Source: Helicobacter salomonis
GTDB taxonomy: Bacteria > Campylobacterota > Campylobacteria > Campylobacterales > Helicobacteraceae
DNA: 64,000 nt
Reading direction: 5' to 3'
Assembly (NCBI RefSeq): GCF_017979425.1
Contig: NZ_JAERIS010000004.1
Span: forward strand, 1 to 64,000
The notes beneath the pieces were generated by a model, which saw nothing but the letters and a program-made list of their open reading frames with translations, made no database searches and was not told the origin of the DNA. Within the stretch, counting starts at the first letter, position 1. Each line of letters starts with the position of its first letter. The position numbers were made by a program, and so were the translations under genes. This document shows, one piece after another, positions 7,140-16,052 of the stretch.

Positions 7140-8581
7140 TTAGTAATTTTCAAAAACTAAAAGACCTTCCACTTCCAACTTGGCTTTTTCTAAGAGTTGT
7201 TTAGCCTCTTGGCGGTGCTTTAGGCTCTTTTGCACATAATGGGCGATCTGTTCTTGAATGGGAGCAGGAATTTGGGGGAGTAACACGCTTTGTAAAGCCC
7301 TCTTGGATAGAGCGCATAGAATTGTCCCACTGGGGAATTTGGCTAGGTAGATTTGAAACAGCGGGGATTTAAAGAGGGTTAAAAGGGTTTCAGGGTTAAA
7401 GCGGGATGAACGGAGCACAAAAAAACCCGTAGACACCACGCAGGGGCTTAAATGGGGTGGGACAAGGGCACAACGACTTAAGCTCCCCTCTACGCTAGAG
7501 AGCAAGACATCGCTACTTTGGGCTAGTCGCCTTGCGCGTGTGGGGAGGTGTGCACCTTGTGCTTCTGTGTGGGTTGTAATATTGCCATAGTTGCCAATAT
7601 GGGCAAGCTCAACATAGCGGTAGGTTGTGTTGGGCTGGGGCTCAAAGGGGGCATCGCAAATTTCGCTCTCTGTCAGGGTGCAAACCCCACCCGAATAATT
7701 TTTAATCAAATCCTCTATTTGGGTGTATTTGTGTTGGTAAAACTCCGCATCGAGCCTGCCCGTGCTTAAAAAGCTCTCTTTAAGGGTTTTAATGCTGTGT
7801 TCTTTGAGTGGGGCTGGGGGCAATGTGCCTAATTCTTGCTCTAACAGCTCTTGCGCCTTTTTATAAAGACTCTTGCTCTGTTCTAGGGCGTGGTGGGCAC
7901 TCTGCACTAGCTGGGCGATGTGTTCTTGGAAGGGGAGGGGGAGAAGGGGGATTTTTATTTTTCTTAGTAGACTCAAATTAAGCCAAGGCTGGACATTGCC
8001 TGTTGAAGCCTGTTTAAATTGCAAATGCCCAAATTTTGTATTTAAAAACAAGGTTACAAATAATTTATTAAAACGCCCATCTTTAATCCTAATATTCACT
8101 ATATTTTGGTTTGTGTTGCAATCTACCCACTCACTAAATACATACAAGCCCCGCCTATTTTGCCCGTTCTAGCTGTTAAAATATCTCCCTCTTTAGTGAT
8201 GGTTTTTTGTAGCTGTTGGTGAGCTTGCAAGGAAATCATGTCGGTTTCATCGCCAAGAAAACATTCTTCAATGTTTTTAGCCTCTATGTATCTTATTTGC
8301 TTAGGGTTGTTGTCGTGGATAATGTCATAAATATCTTTGAAACTACCATTTGAGTGTAATTCGTAAGTGTCTGAGATTGCACCAAGCGGTTCGCTATTTT
8401 CTAACAGCTTCAATATCTCCACCCACTCCCTCTTAAAATACTCTGCGTCCATGCGCTTGGTGGGGTTGTCGTGTAAAACTTCGCTTAACTTTAAAACGCT
8501 CACTTCTAAATGGGAGTAGTTTTGGGCTAGAGAATGGGGCATCCAAGCGTCCTTAAACTTCAAGCATTGAGAATTTGACAT
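7140..8581 (-). pseudogene. hsdS: Type I restriction-modification specificity subunit HsdS, frameshifted
   Basis: Two halves each resemble an HsdS target-recognition domain plus helical spacer. From the 5' end: KRMDAEYFKREW, GDILTARTGKIGG; after a frameshift at the C4 tract 8149-8152 (G4 in the gene): NLSLLRKIKIPLLPLPFQEH (the classic post-TRD sequence), a coiled-coil linker, then a second TRD (GRLDAEFYQHKY, SSDVLLSSVEGSLSRCALV) ending with LLPQIPAPIQEQIAHYVQKS and a helical tail. HsdS directs HsdM and HsdR to a bipartite DNA site. The shift truncates the protein inside TRD1. The short G-run could be a reversible slip or decay; hsdM upstream is also broken. Confidence 0.8.
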
Positions 8582-8692
8582 TCTAACATAAAAATGCTAA
8601 AGTATCGGTCATTTATAGGCGGGCCTTCTCCGCCACTCTGTTACAACTTAAAACTTGATTTTTATGTTTTTTTTGTTAGAATAACTGCCTTT

Positions 8693-9415
8693 CTAGGTGG
8701 ATTCTTTTCCACCGCTGGCATAACTCACAAGTTCAGGCGCAAAACTCCCTAGTAAATCCTCTAAAAACAGCACGATCTTATCAGGGTGTAGGCCAACATA
8801 TAGATATTGTGGTTCTGCTTGAGGTTTTTCTTGTTGTTTTTGGTTTTCAGGGTGGCTTTCGTGTTTATTGTCTGCAATGTTGGCATTGAGTCTAGGATAA
8901 CCTTTAGGGCTGCATTTGTAAAGATTTTCAAAATGAAACGCCCGATTTCTTAGCTTACGCAAAAGTTGTAAGAGCAAGTCAGATTTTTCATGGCGTTTGA
9001 GATGGGCGTTTTTGCGGTGCGCCAAATGGGTTTTAGTGCCAAAGCGGTTTTTATTCTTAGGGTAATATCTCTTAAAATCTAGGCGGTCTAAAAAATCTAA
9101 ATTAAACACCTTGTCATAGATTTTAAAATGCTCCACCACTTTTGGCCAAAAGCCCATGCTCTGTTTGGAAATTAAAGCGTCCTTATGTGTGGAGATACCG
9201 CCTAGCACCTCAATATCCTTTGGCAAGAGTTGCCACCAATCCCCCACTTTTTCTAAGAGCACTGAGTCTATTTGGTTGCGGATCACCACTTCTAAAATAC
9301 CGATCTTGTGGCTTATGTGCCTTATGAGCGTAAAATTTGCTTCATGTTCTGCTAGGCTGGCATACCCCCCTAGCCGTTTAGCTGAAAACAGCTTTTCTTG
9401 GGTGCTCTGAGTCAT
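8693..9415 (-). CDS. Abi-like (abortive infection family) protein
   Basis: The 240-residue protein begins with LFSAKRLGGYASLAEHEANF, followed by IGILEVVIRNQIDSVL, FWPKVVEHF, and LRKLRNRAFHFENL (about residue 158-171). This layout (L..RL..Y, then LE..lRN.i, FW..l, lRNR.aHfE) is that of the Abi_2/Abi_C-like proteins of Helicobacter, HEPN-related helical proteins proposed to act as RNases in phage exclusion. The RN-x-x-x-H motif (RNRAFH) is the likely HEPN active site. It lies between the embedded genes of a type I system and hsdS. Intact here; a broken relative is at 51721-52318. The activity is an inference. Confidence 0.6.
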   Translation of the reverse strand: MTQSTQEKLFSAKRLGGYASLAEHEANFTLIRHISHKIGILEVVIRNQIDSVLLEKVGDWWQLLPKDIEVLGGISTHKDALISKQSMGFWPKVVEHFKIYDKVFNLDFLDRLDFKRYYPKNKNRFGTKTHLAHRKNAHLKRHEKSDLLLQLLRKLRNRAFHFENLYKCSPKGYPRLNANIADNKHESHPENQKQQEKPQAEPQYLYVGLHPDKIVLFLEDLLGSFAPELVSYASGGKEST

Positions 9416-9542
9416 TGTGTCCTCCTATTTCCTTCCCAAAAGTGTTTGTATTTTAATGTAATTCTTATCCATTATAGGATAGAATAGCTACCTCAACTAC
9501 CGGTGGTAGAAAGAGATGGTCTGCAGTGCCTCAATCTGCACC

Positions 9543-10040
9543 CTAAAACCACGCACAACTTTTGAGCTTTAGGTCATTGTTATAGGCTTTGTAGCGGTCT
9601 CCATAGGTTTTTTTGTTGTCGTTTTCGTCTATATAAAAACCTGTTACGATAAAAGCCGTTTCTATCTTGTGCGATTTTTGCAAAATCACCACAAAATCAA
9701 AATCATAGAGCCATAGATATAGTCTTATCTTCTTGTCTTGGTAGTAGAACAATTTGACATGGGGTTTTTCATAGTCCAAGATGATTTGCCTAATCCACCC
9801 AATCCTACAAGCCCTTTTGGGGTCAAACACCCTTCTATGTTCTTTGTTTTCCCTTATGATCAAGTGCCAAAAGATTTGTTCTTTTTGGTTGGGGCGACCG
9901 GGGGGTTGCAAGGGGTCGATGTAAAGGCTGTTGGCAAGATAAAGGGGTGTGTCTAGGAAATCTTGCTTGAATTGTTGGTAGGCTAACTCTACCATCTCCT
10001 CCTCACCAGAGCATGTGCTAAAATCTAAAAGCGGGAACAT
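9543..10040 (-). CDS. Hypothetical protein embedded in type I RM locus
   Basis: The 165-residue product has no clear transmembrane segment. The C-terminal half (WLYDFDFVVILQKSHKIETA, FIVTGFYIDENDNKK, YGDRYKAYNN) resembles small nucleases of the barnase/RelE-like polymorphic-toxin group (strand-rich with a terminal K-x-Y motif), but I cannot confirm this. The ATG overlaps the stop of the DUF3800 gene by one base, so the two genes are translationally coupled, and the pair hangs off hsdM. The coupling suggests a two-component accessory to the restriction system. Confidence 0.45.
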   Translation of the reverse strand: MFPLLDFSTCSGEEEMVELAYQQFKQDFLDTPLYLANSLYIDPLQPPGRPNQKEQIFWHLIIRENKEHRRVFDPKRACRIGWIRQIILDYEKPHVKLFYYQDKKIRLYLWLYDFDFVVILQKSHKIETAFIVTGFYIDENDNKKTYGDRYKAYNNDLKLKSCAWF

Positions 10041-10759
10041 TAGGCATTTTGTTTGAGCGTGATTTTAAATACATTGAACTTACTCTCCCAAGGGGGTGTG
10101 CCCTCTTCAAGCCTAAATCCCGCCCACTCCTCAATTTTTTGGGCAACATGGTTTTTAATGGCACTTTGGTGGGGGATGTCATCGCGGGCTTTGTAGGCGA
10201 TTGCCCCTATGAGTAGGTCGGCTAGCTGGATAATCTGGGATTGGTGGGATTTGGCGGTGAAACATTGGGCTTGGATGGTGTTCTTGTAGTGGTGGTGTAA
10301 CACCCTTTCTAACTCCCGCATCCGCACCGCACATTTAGAATCTTTGTGGTCTAAGTAAATTTTGATGGCGGTTTGGGGTTCTATGAGATTTCTCAACACA
10401 TAATAAAACATTTTGTAATAAAAAATGTCTGGGTTGCTTTGGTTGTAGCGGTCGTGAACAAGCTTTTGTTTATCGGGGATTAAAATAGCTTGGAAGCGTA
10501 GATGGCCACTAGAAAAGAAAAGCTCTAACAAGGCATCGTAAAACCCTCTTTGGTTTTGGATGAGTTTTGTCCATTTGAGCTCTTTTTGGTGGTTGAATTG
10601 GCGTTTTAAGTCTTTGATCGTTTGGTTGATGGAGGCTAATTCGCTTGAAGGCAGGCTGATTGCCCCTAGCACCATCACCTTGGAGCCTAAAGAAGGAGTA
10701 TAGTCTAGGTGATTGCTTTCATCGCAAAAAATTTTATATTCTTGCATCACTCCCTCCAA
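10040..10759 (-). CDS. DUF3800 domain protein
   Basis: The 239-residue protein has the DUF3800 hallmarks: an early FCDESN (DES motif, about residues 11-16), a middle IKIYLDHKDSK with acidic residues, and a C-terminal IIQLADLLIGAIAYK (q.aDl..ga). DUF3800 is predicted to adopt an RNase H-like nuclease fold and is frequent in phage and defence loci. The start overlaps the 3' end of hsdM by 13 bases and the stop overlaps the next gene, so it is part of an operon inserted between hsdM and hsdS. The frame is intact. Function beyond the putative nuclease fold is unknown. Confidence 0.7.
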   Translation of the reverse strand: MEGVMQEYKIFCDESNHLDYTPSLGSKVMVLGAISLPSSELASINQTIKDLKRQFNHQKELKWTKLIQNQRGFYDALLELFFSSGHLRFQAILIPDKQKLVHDRYNQSNPDIFYYKMFYYVLRNLIEPQTAIKIYLDHKDSKCAVRMRELERVLHHHYKNTIQAQCFTAKSHQSQIIQLADLLIGAIAYKARDDIPHQSAIKNHVAQKIEEWAGFRLEEGTPPWESKFNVFKITLKQNA

Positions 10760-12290
10760 AAATTCAAGCCCTCACTTTTGGCAAACTCGATAAACGCCTC
10801 AGCAATGCCATCTTGTGTTAATCCCTCGTGGTTAAATAGGTCGTGCTTGACAATCAAATGTCCATGTTGGTCTAAAAGTGGGCGACTCTCTAAGATTGCA
10901 CTTTGTATGGTGGCTTGGCGTTGTTGCTCGGGTTTGAGTTTTTGATACCCTTCTTGGCTGATTTTGCGCCCTTCAAATTCGATGAAGTTAGCCGCCTCTA
11001 GGCTGGTATATTGAGTGTCAAAGTCTTTTAGGCTGTATTCTTGTGTGGTGGTTTGCCCCTCTGTGGTGCGTTCAATTTTGATACTCTCTTGTTTGACATA
11101 GATTTTATCCCCGGAGTTGTTCTTGCTGGGCTCTCGCATGGTGGCAAAAAAGATGTTGTAATCCTCTTGCTTGGGGCATAACTCTTTATGCCATTTTTGC
11201 ACGAATAGGACGCTGGTTTTTGTGCCCGTGTGGGGTTTAAAGACATTGGGGTGCAAACCTACCACCGCTAAAATACGGGCGTGATCAGCGATAAATTCGC
11301 GAATATACTTGTCGCTGTCGTTGTTAAAACGCCCTTGTGGTAACACAATCGCCATGCGCCCGCCGGGTTTGAGTAAGTTTAGAGTCCTTTCAATGAAAAG
11401 AATATCGCGCGTGATTTGTTTGCACTCATTGATAACGATTTGTTGATACCCATTGGGGGTTTTAATGAGGTAGTCCGGATGGTTTAGCATTTCTAAGTAA
11501 GTGGGGGTTTTTTCAAAAATGCGCCCTTGAGCGATGGCTTCCTCAATGAGCTTTTCTTGCTTCAAATCTTTTTGGGTGGGGACCACCTTTTGATTGATTC
11601 TATGTTTCTTATAGCCTGTTGTAGTTTCTACAAGGTCTTCTCGCTTTTCTCTATCCTCATGCGTTGGTGTGATGTCTCTTAAAGTGATTGTCTGTCTTAG
11701 GGCGTAATGCTCCAAAATCCCGCTCTCCTTGATATTGCCCGCAAAGGGGGGGTTAGCCATCACAATATCAAATTCAAAATACTTGTAACTGCGCTTGTGA
11801 TCGTCTTTCTCTTGCTCTGCTAGGGGCAACTTCTTTTCAAGCTTTTCAAAATTTTTATTAAAAGTCTTTGTGGCTTTATCGATGTCCTTTTGAGCGTGCC
11901 ACTTAGAAAAATCAAGAGAGTTGAGCTTAAACACATTGCTATGCCCATCCCCAGCGATAAGATTGAGCATTTTAGAAATTCTAGTAGTGCGGGGGTCAAA
12001 GTCGATGGCAAAATATGATCTTTGACATAGTCAGTGGCTTTGGGGATTTTCTCTTCAGCACTGAGCATTTCATTTTCAGGCAAACCCTCTGCCTTGTAAA
12101 TCTGATCCCAAACATGGAAACAGATATGGATGGGAAATCCACAGCTCCCACTGGCTGGATCGATCATACTCTCATGGGGTTTAGGATTGAGCATTCTCAC
12201 GCACATGTCAATCACATAGCGCGGGGTGAAAAACTGCCCCTTTTCGCCCTTAGAATCCTTGTTGGCAAGGTATTCAAAGGCATCTTGGCT
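10747..12290 (-). pseudogene. hsdM: Type I DNA methyltransferase HsdM, frameshifted and 5'-truncated
   Basis: The 5' part reads GEKGQFFTPRYVIDMCVRML, MIDPASGSCGFPIHI (motif I region: D-P-A-S-G-S-G-type, with Cys in place of the second Gly-type position). After a frameshift at the short A4 tract 12010-12013 it continues FAIDFDPRTTRISKMLNLIA, FDIVMANPPFAG (motif IV NPPF) and LPQGRFNN. These are the landmarks of N6-adenine HsdM. The frame starts abruptly after a TAA near 12290, where an unrelated membrane-protein gene abuts, so roughly the first 100 or more residues are missing. No hsdR is visible. The methylase is probably dead. Confidence 0.8.
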
Positions 12291-12668
12291 TTAAGAGATT
12301 GCATAGCCAGCATTATTCAATGCTATCTTATCTTTTTCCTCTAAGGGTGTCCAGCCTCTGTTTAATAAGCTGTTTAGATAAACGCGATTATAAAAGCACG
12401 CAAAGATGTAGCTGGTGATATAGAACCAAGCGATCATGCAGGACATGAATACTGTATCTGATCTAAAAGATAGTCCCATCTCGTCGAGTATCAACATCGC
12501 TATTAAGCCCAGTGGTATCTGCACAAGAAATTGCACAATCGCCATTTTTATATTTAAATGCCAAAGAGGCGTTAGAAAGCCAAAGAAGAAATTTGAATCG
12601 CTAAGACCGCCAATCTGACATTTTTTAACAATACCCACACGGTTTTTTAAAGACACTATTGTTATCAT
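12291..12668 (-). CDS. Small membrane protein, DUF2628-like
   Basis: The 125-residue product has hydrophobic segments at about residues 25-38, 42-63 and 74-92 and ends with NRVYLNSLLNRGWTPLEEKD, a pattern (NR.Y...L...GW.P) typical of DUF2628-like small inner-membrane proteins that carry a cytosolic C-terminal tail. Its stop is directly against the truncated 5' end of hsdM, so its insertion or a deletion there removed the methylase start. Function unknown. Confidence 0.5.
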   Translation of the reverse strand: MITIVSLKNRVGIVKKCQIGGLSDSNFFFGFLTPLWHLNIKMAIVQFLVQIPLGLIAMLILDEMGLSFRSDTVFMSCMIAWFYITSYIFACFYNRVYLNSLLNRGWTPLEEKDKIALNNAGYAIS

Positions 12669-12768
12669 AAATACCCCATTAGTCTATTTAAGGACATATT
12701 TTACAGCACAAAAGGGATAATATTGTCCACTAGCAAAGTAGAATGCAATATCCATAGGTTAATTTTGC

Positions 12769-12876
12769 CTAGCTTGCTATACTGCGCGTCCATTTTTGTG
12801 GGCTTTTGAGTTCGACCACAATATACACACTCTGCGTGGTTTCATCCAGCACCACCACATCGGCGCGGTTACTAAA
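12769..12876 (-). pseudogene. Fragment resembling HSDR_N-type restriction domain
   Basis: The minus-strand frame from 12876 to a TAG at 12769 reads SNRADVVVLDETTQSVYIVV then ELKSPQKWTRS. The pattern (R.DVV..d......v.VE.K.p) is that of the PD-(D/E)XK-like N-terminal domain of type I restriction subunits, where D and E-x-K are catalytic. It is cut on its 5' side by the mini-IS at 12871-12916. It could be the last trace of hsdR or of an HsdM-HsdR fusion. Confidence 0.4.
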
Positions 12877-12916
12877 GCTAGAATCCCCTAACTTTAGTTA
12901 TGGGAGAGTATGTCAA
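12871..12916 (+). mobile_element. 46-bp mini right-end of an ISHp608-like element
   Basis: CCC-TAAC-TTTA-GTTA-T-GGG (12886-12904) is the same hairpin as at 4786-4804 but with both stem positions changed in a compensatory way (TAGC/GCTA to TAAC/GTTA), keeping the extra T. TCAA (12913-12916) follows at the right distance. TTAC lies immediately before position 12871. From memory, TTAC is the left target and TCAA the right cleavage site of ISHp608, so these 46 bases may be an internally deleted copy with both cleavage sites. It interrupts a restriction-like gene. Confidence 0.5.
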
Positions 12917-13309
12917 GGCATCTAGTTAAAAACCCGCTATTCTAACATGTTTTACATTGTTGATGGGCGTTTTTATGATAGTCAAGCGGGCTTATCTGCG
13001 TGGTGTGGGGTGTTTGGACAATGCGGAACAGATCACTCCTCCATTGCACAGAGTGGCAACAAAAAAAACCTTCCCTACCCATAGCACAACTAAAAGGCGG
13101 GGTGTTTGATGGGATGTTTGTTCTAGGTGAAGGAGAGGTTTTTTTATTACCCGCCTTTGGTATTAAAATTGTCGGTATTATTAATACACCTTTTTGTATT
13201 CATCGGTTATGTTAATGGCGGGGTAAAATGTCATGTTAAAGGCGGACAAAATGGGGGTTGCGGACAGAAAAACAAGTAAAGTGGTATTTACTCAGTCCTT
13301 GCATGGATA
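12917..13309. other. Intergenic stretch without recognised gene
   Basis: No reading frame here looks real to me. Short G-rich motifs recur (GGCGGGGT at 13096 and 13217, GGCGGACAAAATGGGGG at 13239-13255) and an A8 run lies near 13061-13068. It may be remnant plasmid DNA. Confidence 0.3.
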
Positions 13310-14291
13310 CTAATGTAGCCCCTTGCCCCCGCCCTTGTCCTTGCGATTGTGTTCTTGGAGTGTTGCCAATCCCTGCTCTAGCAACTCTCTTAGGCGTGCC
13401 ACATTTGAGGCAAACAGATCGGCGTGTCCTTTCAAGTAGTCGGCTTGGTCTGGGTCTATGGGGGCTAGTTGTTGTTCTAAAACATACGCCTCCCCCAATA
13501 GCGTTTGCAATGCCTGCTCTTTGGTTGTGTTGAGTAGCGTGGCGATTTGGGCTTGCAGATCGGCGATGGTCTTGTCTTTAGCCTCGCTCTGTTCTTGCAG
13601 AGTTTTATTCTGCTCTTGCAACTCTTTAAAAGCGAGATCATCTGCGGGGGTTTTGGCAATGGGAGCGGTTTTTAAAGCCTCTTCCAATGCGGTTGTAAGT
13701 TCTGTTATCTTGTCTCCAAACTCCCGCAAGGTTTTCTTGTCCTCTGTGCTTTGTAACTCCAATGCATTATATTTGCGCTCTAAAGCCTCATAGTGCGCTT
13801 TTAAGCCATTAGTGGATCTGCCCCTTGCTTGTTTTGCGTTGATTGTGGGGCGTTCTGCGTGGGTGTATGGGGTTCTTGGGTTTTACTAGCAAGTTCGCCT
13901 TTAAGCCCGTGATTTGCTCCGCTTGTTTATCAGCCTGTCTATTAAGCTCCACAATGGTTTCTTTGGCAAACACTGCTCCATAATCGCCAAAGATGGCTAA
14001 AGCTACCCGCTGAAACTCTGTAAAGCTAACCGCTTGATCTTGTACTTGATCAACCCATTGCTCTAGCTGGCTAAAATGTTCCCGTTTAAAACCCTTGCCC
14101 GCCATTACTTTGCGTAACTCTTTACAAAAGCTCTTGATCTCATCTTGCCTTGCGTTGCGTTCTTTTTTTAGTTGCTCACTGAGCTTAAAGTTTGCCTCTA
14201 GTCTTTCTTGTAAAGCCCCAAACTCCTTCTCTTTGTCTGCTTTTAAGGTGCTCAAGGTTGTTAATAATCGACTTTCATCTACTTTGGGCAT
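13310..14291 (-). pseudogene. Coiled-coil plasmid-type protein (KfrA/Mob-tail-like), two frameshifts
   Basis: The start MPKVDESRLLTTLSTLKADK leads into a long helical region, then QITGLK, a shift into GELASKTQEPHTPTQNAPQS, then another shift to NGLKAHYEALERKYNALELQ and a second coiled coil (ITELTTALEEALKTAP, LQEQNKTLQEQSEAKDKTIA) ending in NRKDKGGGKGLH. Read together this is one protein of about 325 residues. Long coiled coils with a glycine/basic tail resemble both the C-terminal half of the relaxase at 53760-56081 and KfrA-type plasmid maintenance proteins. Two intact partial frames remain; I regard the gene as broken. Confidence 0.45.
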
Positions 14292-14305
14292 GGCAAACTC
14301 CTTTG

Positions 14306-15144
14306 TTAAGATTTAAAGCCACCACCCTTGCTAGGGTCTTTGGGTGTTTCTTGCAATGCAGGTGTAGCGCGCTGTGGGGGTGATTGATCTGTGGTAGGTG
14401 GTTTAACCTCTTGGGCTGGACTTTGAGTGGGTGTTGTAGGCGGTCTAGGCTGGTAGGCGAGCTTGTCTATCTTGGGTAGCTCAGGGGCAAACTTATATAG
14501 AGGTACTTCATAGGGAGGCTTAAAACCTGCGGGGATATGCGTTAACCACATTCGTGGTTCAAAAGTAGTCTTTCCTGTCTTTTTACAGAGTAGTTTCTCT
14601 ATGTGATCACAAATATCCCTACCTTGCTTGCCCTTGCAGACAAGTTCAGCGATCTCATCATACTCCCCCTTTTAGAGCGTTGAATATCTCGGCTTCAAAT
14701 TCGGGCTTCGGGCTTTTGCATTTTGACGACATCCATGCTGTCGCCTGTCACAATGCCTACCATCCGTATGTTGTCCCTTTTTGCTTTCCGAAAAGACTGC
14801 TCCACCCTGAAACGCTCATCAGGTGTGTTGGTATCCTCGCTTACTTCTATAACTAGACCGCTCTCTGCTAGAGTGTTGGATGTACTTTGAGCCTCTTATA
14901 ATTGTGCGATGGTAGCTTGTTGCTGTTTAAAAAGCTCTGCATACCTCTGTATGATTTTTTGAGCCTCATCAAACTCTCTTTTCATCTTTACACATATTTC
15001 TTTCACCTGCTCTCTAGTCACATCTAGGTTTTTGCTCTCAGGTAAAGGTTTGCCCATTGTGCTGCGTATCTTGCTCAAGTCTGCTAGATGTTCAATCTGC
15101 GCTGTTTGCAGCGCTACATTCACCGCTGTTTGCACTCTTTGCAT
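14306..15144 (-). pseudogene. Unknown accessory protein with proline-rich tail, multiply broken
   Basis: From ATG 15144: MQRVQTAVNVALQTAQIEHL, a helical segment to QQQATIAQL, an in-frame TAA (14896), then EAQSTSNTLAESGLVIEVSE and RKAKRDNIRMVGIVTGDSMD, then frameshifts near 14715 and at the G5 run 14664-14668, then GEYDEIAELVCKGKQGRDIC, THIPAGFKPPYEVPLYKFAP, and a proline-rich tail (PPTTPTQSPAQ) ending KGGGFKS. I do not recognise the family. The gene lies directly upstream of the coiled-coil pseudogene on the same strand and both look plasmid-derived. Confidence 0.4.
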
Positions 15145-15278
15145 AATTTGTCCTGCGGAGCTATAGAGATAAAATCCTTACTATAATTTTAAATTTATGT
15201 CTTTAAAAAAGTATCAAAGATACAACTCTAGCGATGATAGATTTGTTAATATAATCTTTAGTTGAGTGCTGTTGAAGG

Positions 15279-15989
15279 ATGGAGATGGAATACAGGTTAA
15301 GCGATTTATCTTTACTCGAAAGAGAAAGGCTTTTTAGAACACTGCGTGTGGCTCTTACACACCATAGTAATGCCATTGAAGGATTGAGTCTTCAGTTAGG
15401 GGAAACCCGTGCGCTTCTAGAAAGGGGTTTAACAGCAAGCAATAAGCCTTTGCATGAGCAACTCATTGTGCTAGGTTTTGCAAGCGCCTATGATGTTGTG
15501 GTGCGTGAAGCGAGTGATAGAAGTAAGCTCCTAAATACAAGTTTTATTAAAGACTTGCATTATTTGCTATTCAAGCCTGCTTTAGATGTTACCCCTCTGC
15601 TTGTCGCCAAGCCTATTGGAGCGTATCGCACTTCTGAAGTGATGATTGCAGGGGCAAATTTTACACCTACAATCCCTACCCTGATCTCTCAAGAATTAGA
15701 AAATCTCTTGTTTAGACTGCCGAGCAATAACCTCACATTAGCGCAAATTGCTCTGTTTCATGCAGAGTATGAACGCATTCACCCTTTCATTGATGGCAAT
15801 GGGCGTACAGGTCGTCTCATCATGGCTTTTCAATCAATTCAAAATGACCTCGTGCCTCCTTTGATCTTAGATCAACAACGCACAGAGTATCTTAGTCTCT
15901 TGGAGCAGTGTCAGACAGATTTAAATTGTGCTCGCTTTGAGATTTTTCTAAAACAATGTCAATGCCAGAGTCTGCAGTGTATAGAATGA
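15279..15989 (+). CDS. Fic-domain protein (class II, N-terminal inhibitory helix)
   Basis: The 236-residue protein has the canonical Fic motif HPFIDGNGRTGR (about residues 167-178), whose His is the catalytic base that transfers AMP, or another phosphate-linked moiety, from a nucleotide to a target hydroxyl. Near the N-terminus S-N-A-I-E-G (30-35) fits the (S/T)xxxE(G/N) inhibitory helix, which places it in class II (self-inhibited). The ribosome-binding site GAAGG better suits the second ATG at 15285 than the first at 15279. It is the best preserved gene in this part of the accessory zone and is divergent from the coiled-coil cluster. Targets unknown. Confidence 0.85.
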   Translation: MEMEYRLSDLSLLERERLFRTLRVALTHHSNAIEGLSLQLGETRALLERGLTASNKPLHEQLIVLGFASAYDVVVREASDRSKLLNTSFIKDLHYLLFKPALDVTPLLVAKPIGAYRTSEVMIAGANFTPTIPTLISQELENLLFRLPSNNLTLAQIALFHAEYERIHPFIDGNGRTGRLIMAFQSIQNDLVPPLILDQQRTEYLSLLEQCQTDLNCARFEIFLKQCQCQSLQCIE

Positions 15990-16052
15990 GGTGTGGTTTA
16001 ATGTTGTTTTAGTTATTTTTGGGGCTGGCGTGGCTGGCTTGGGAGGTGAGGC

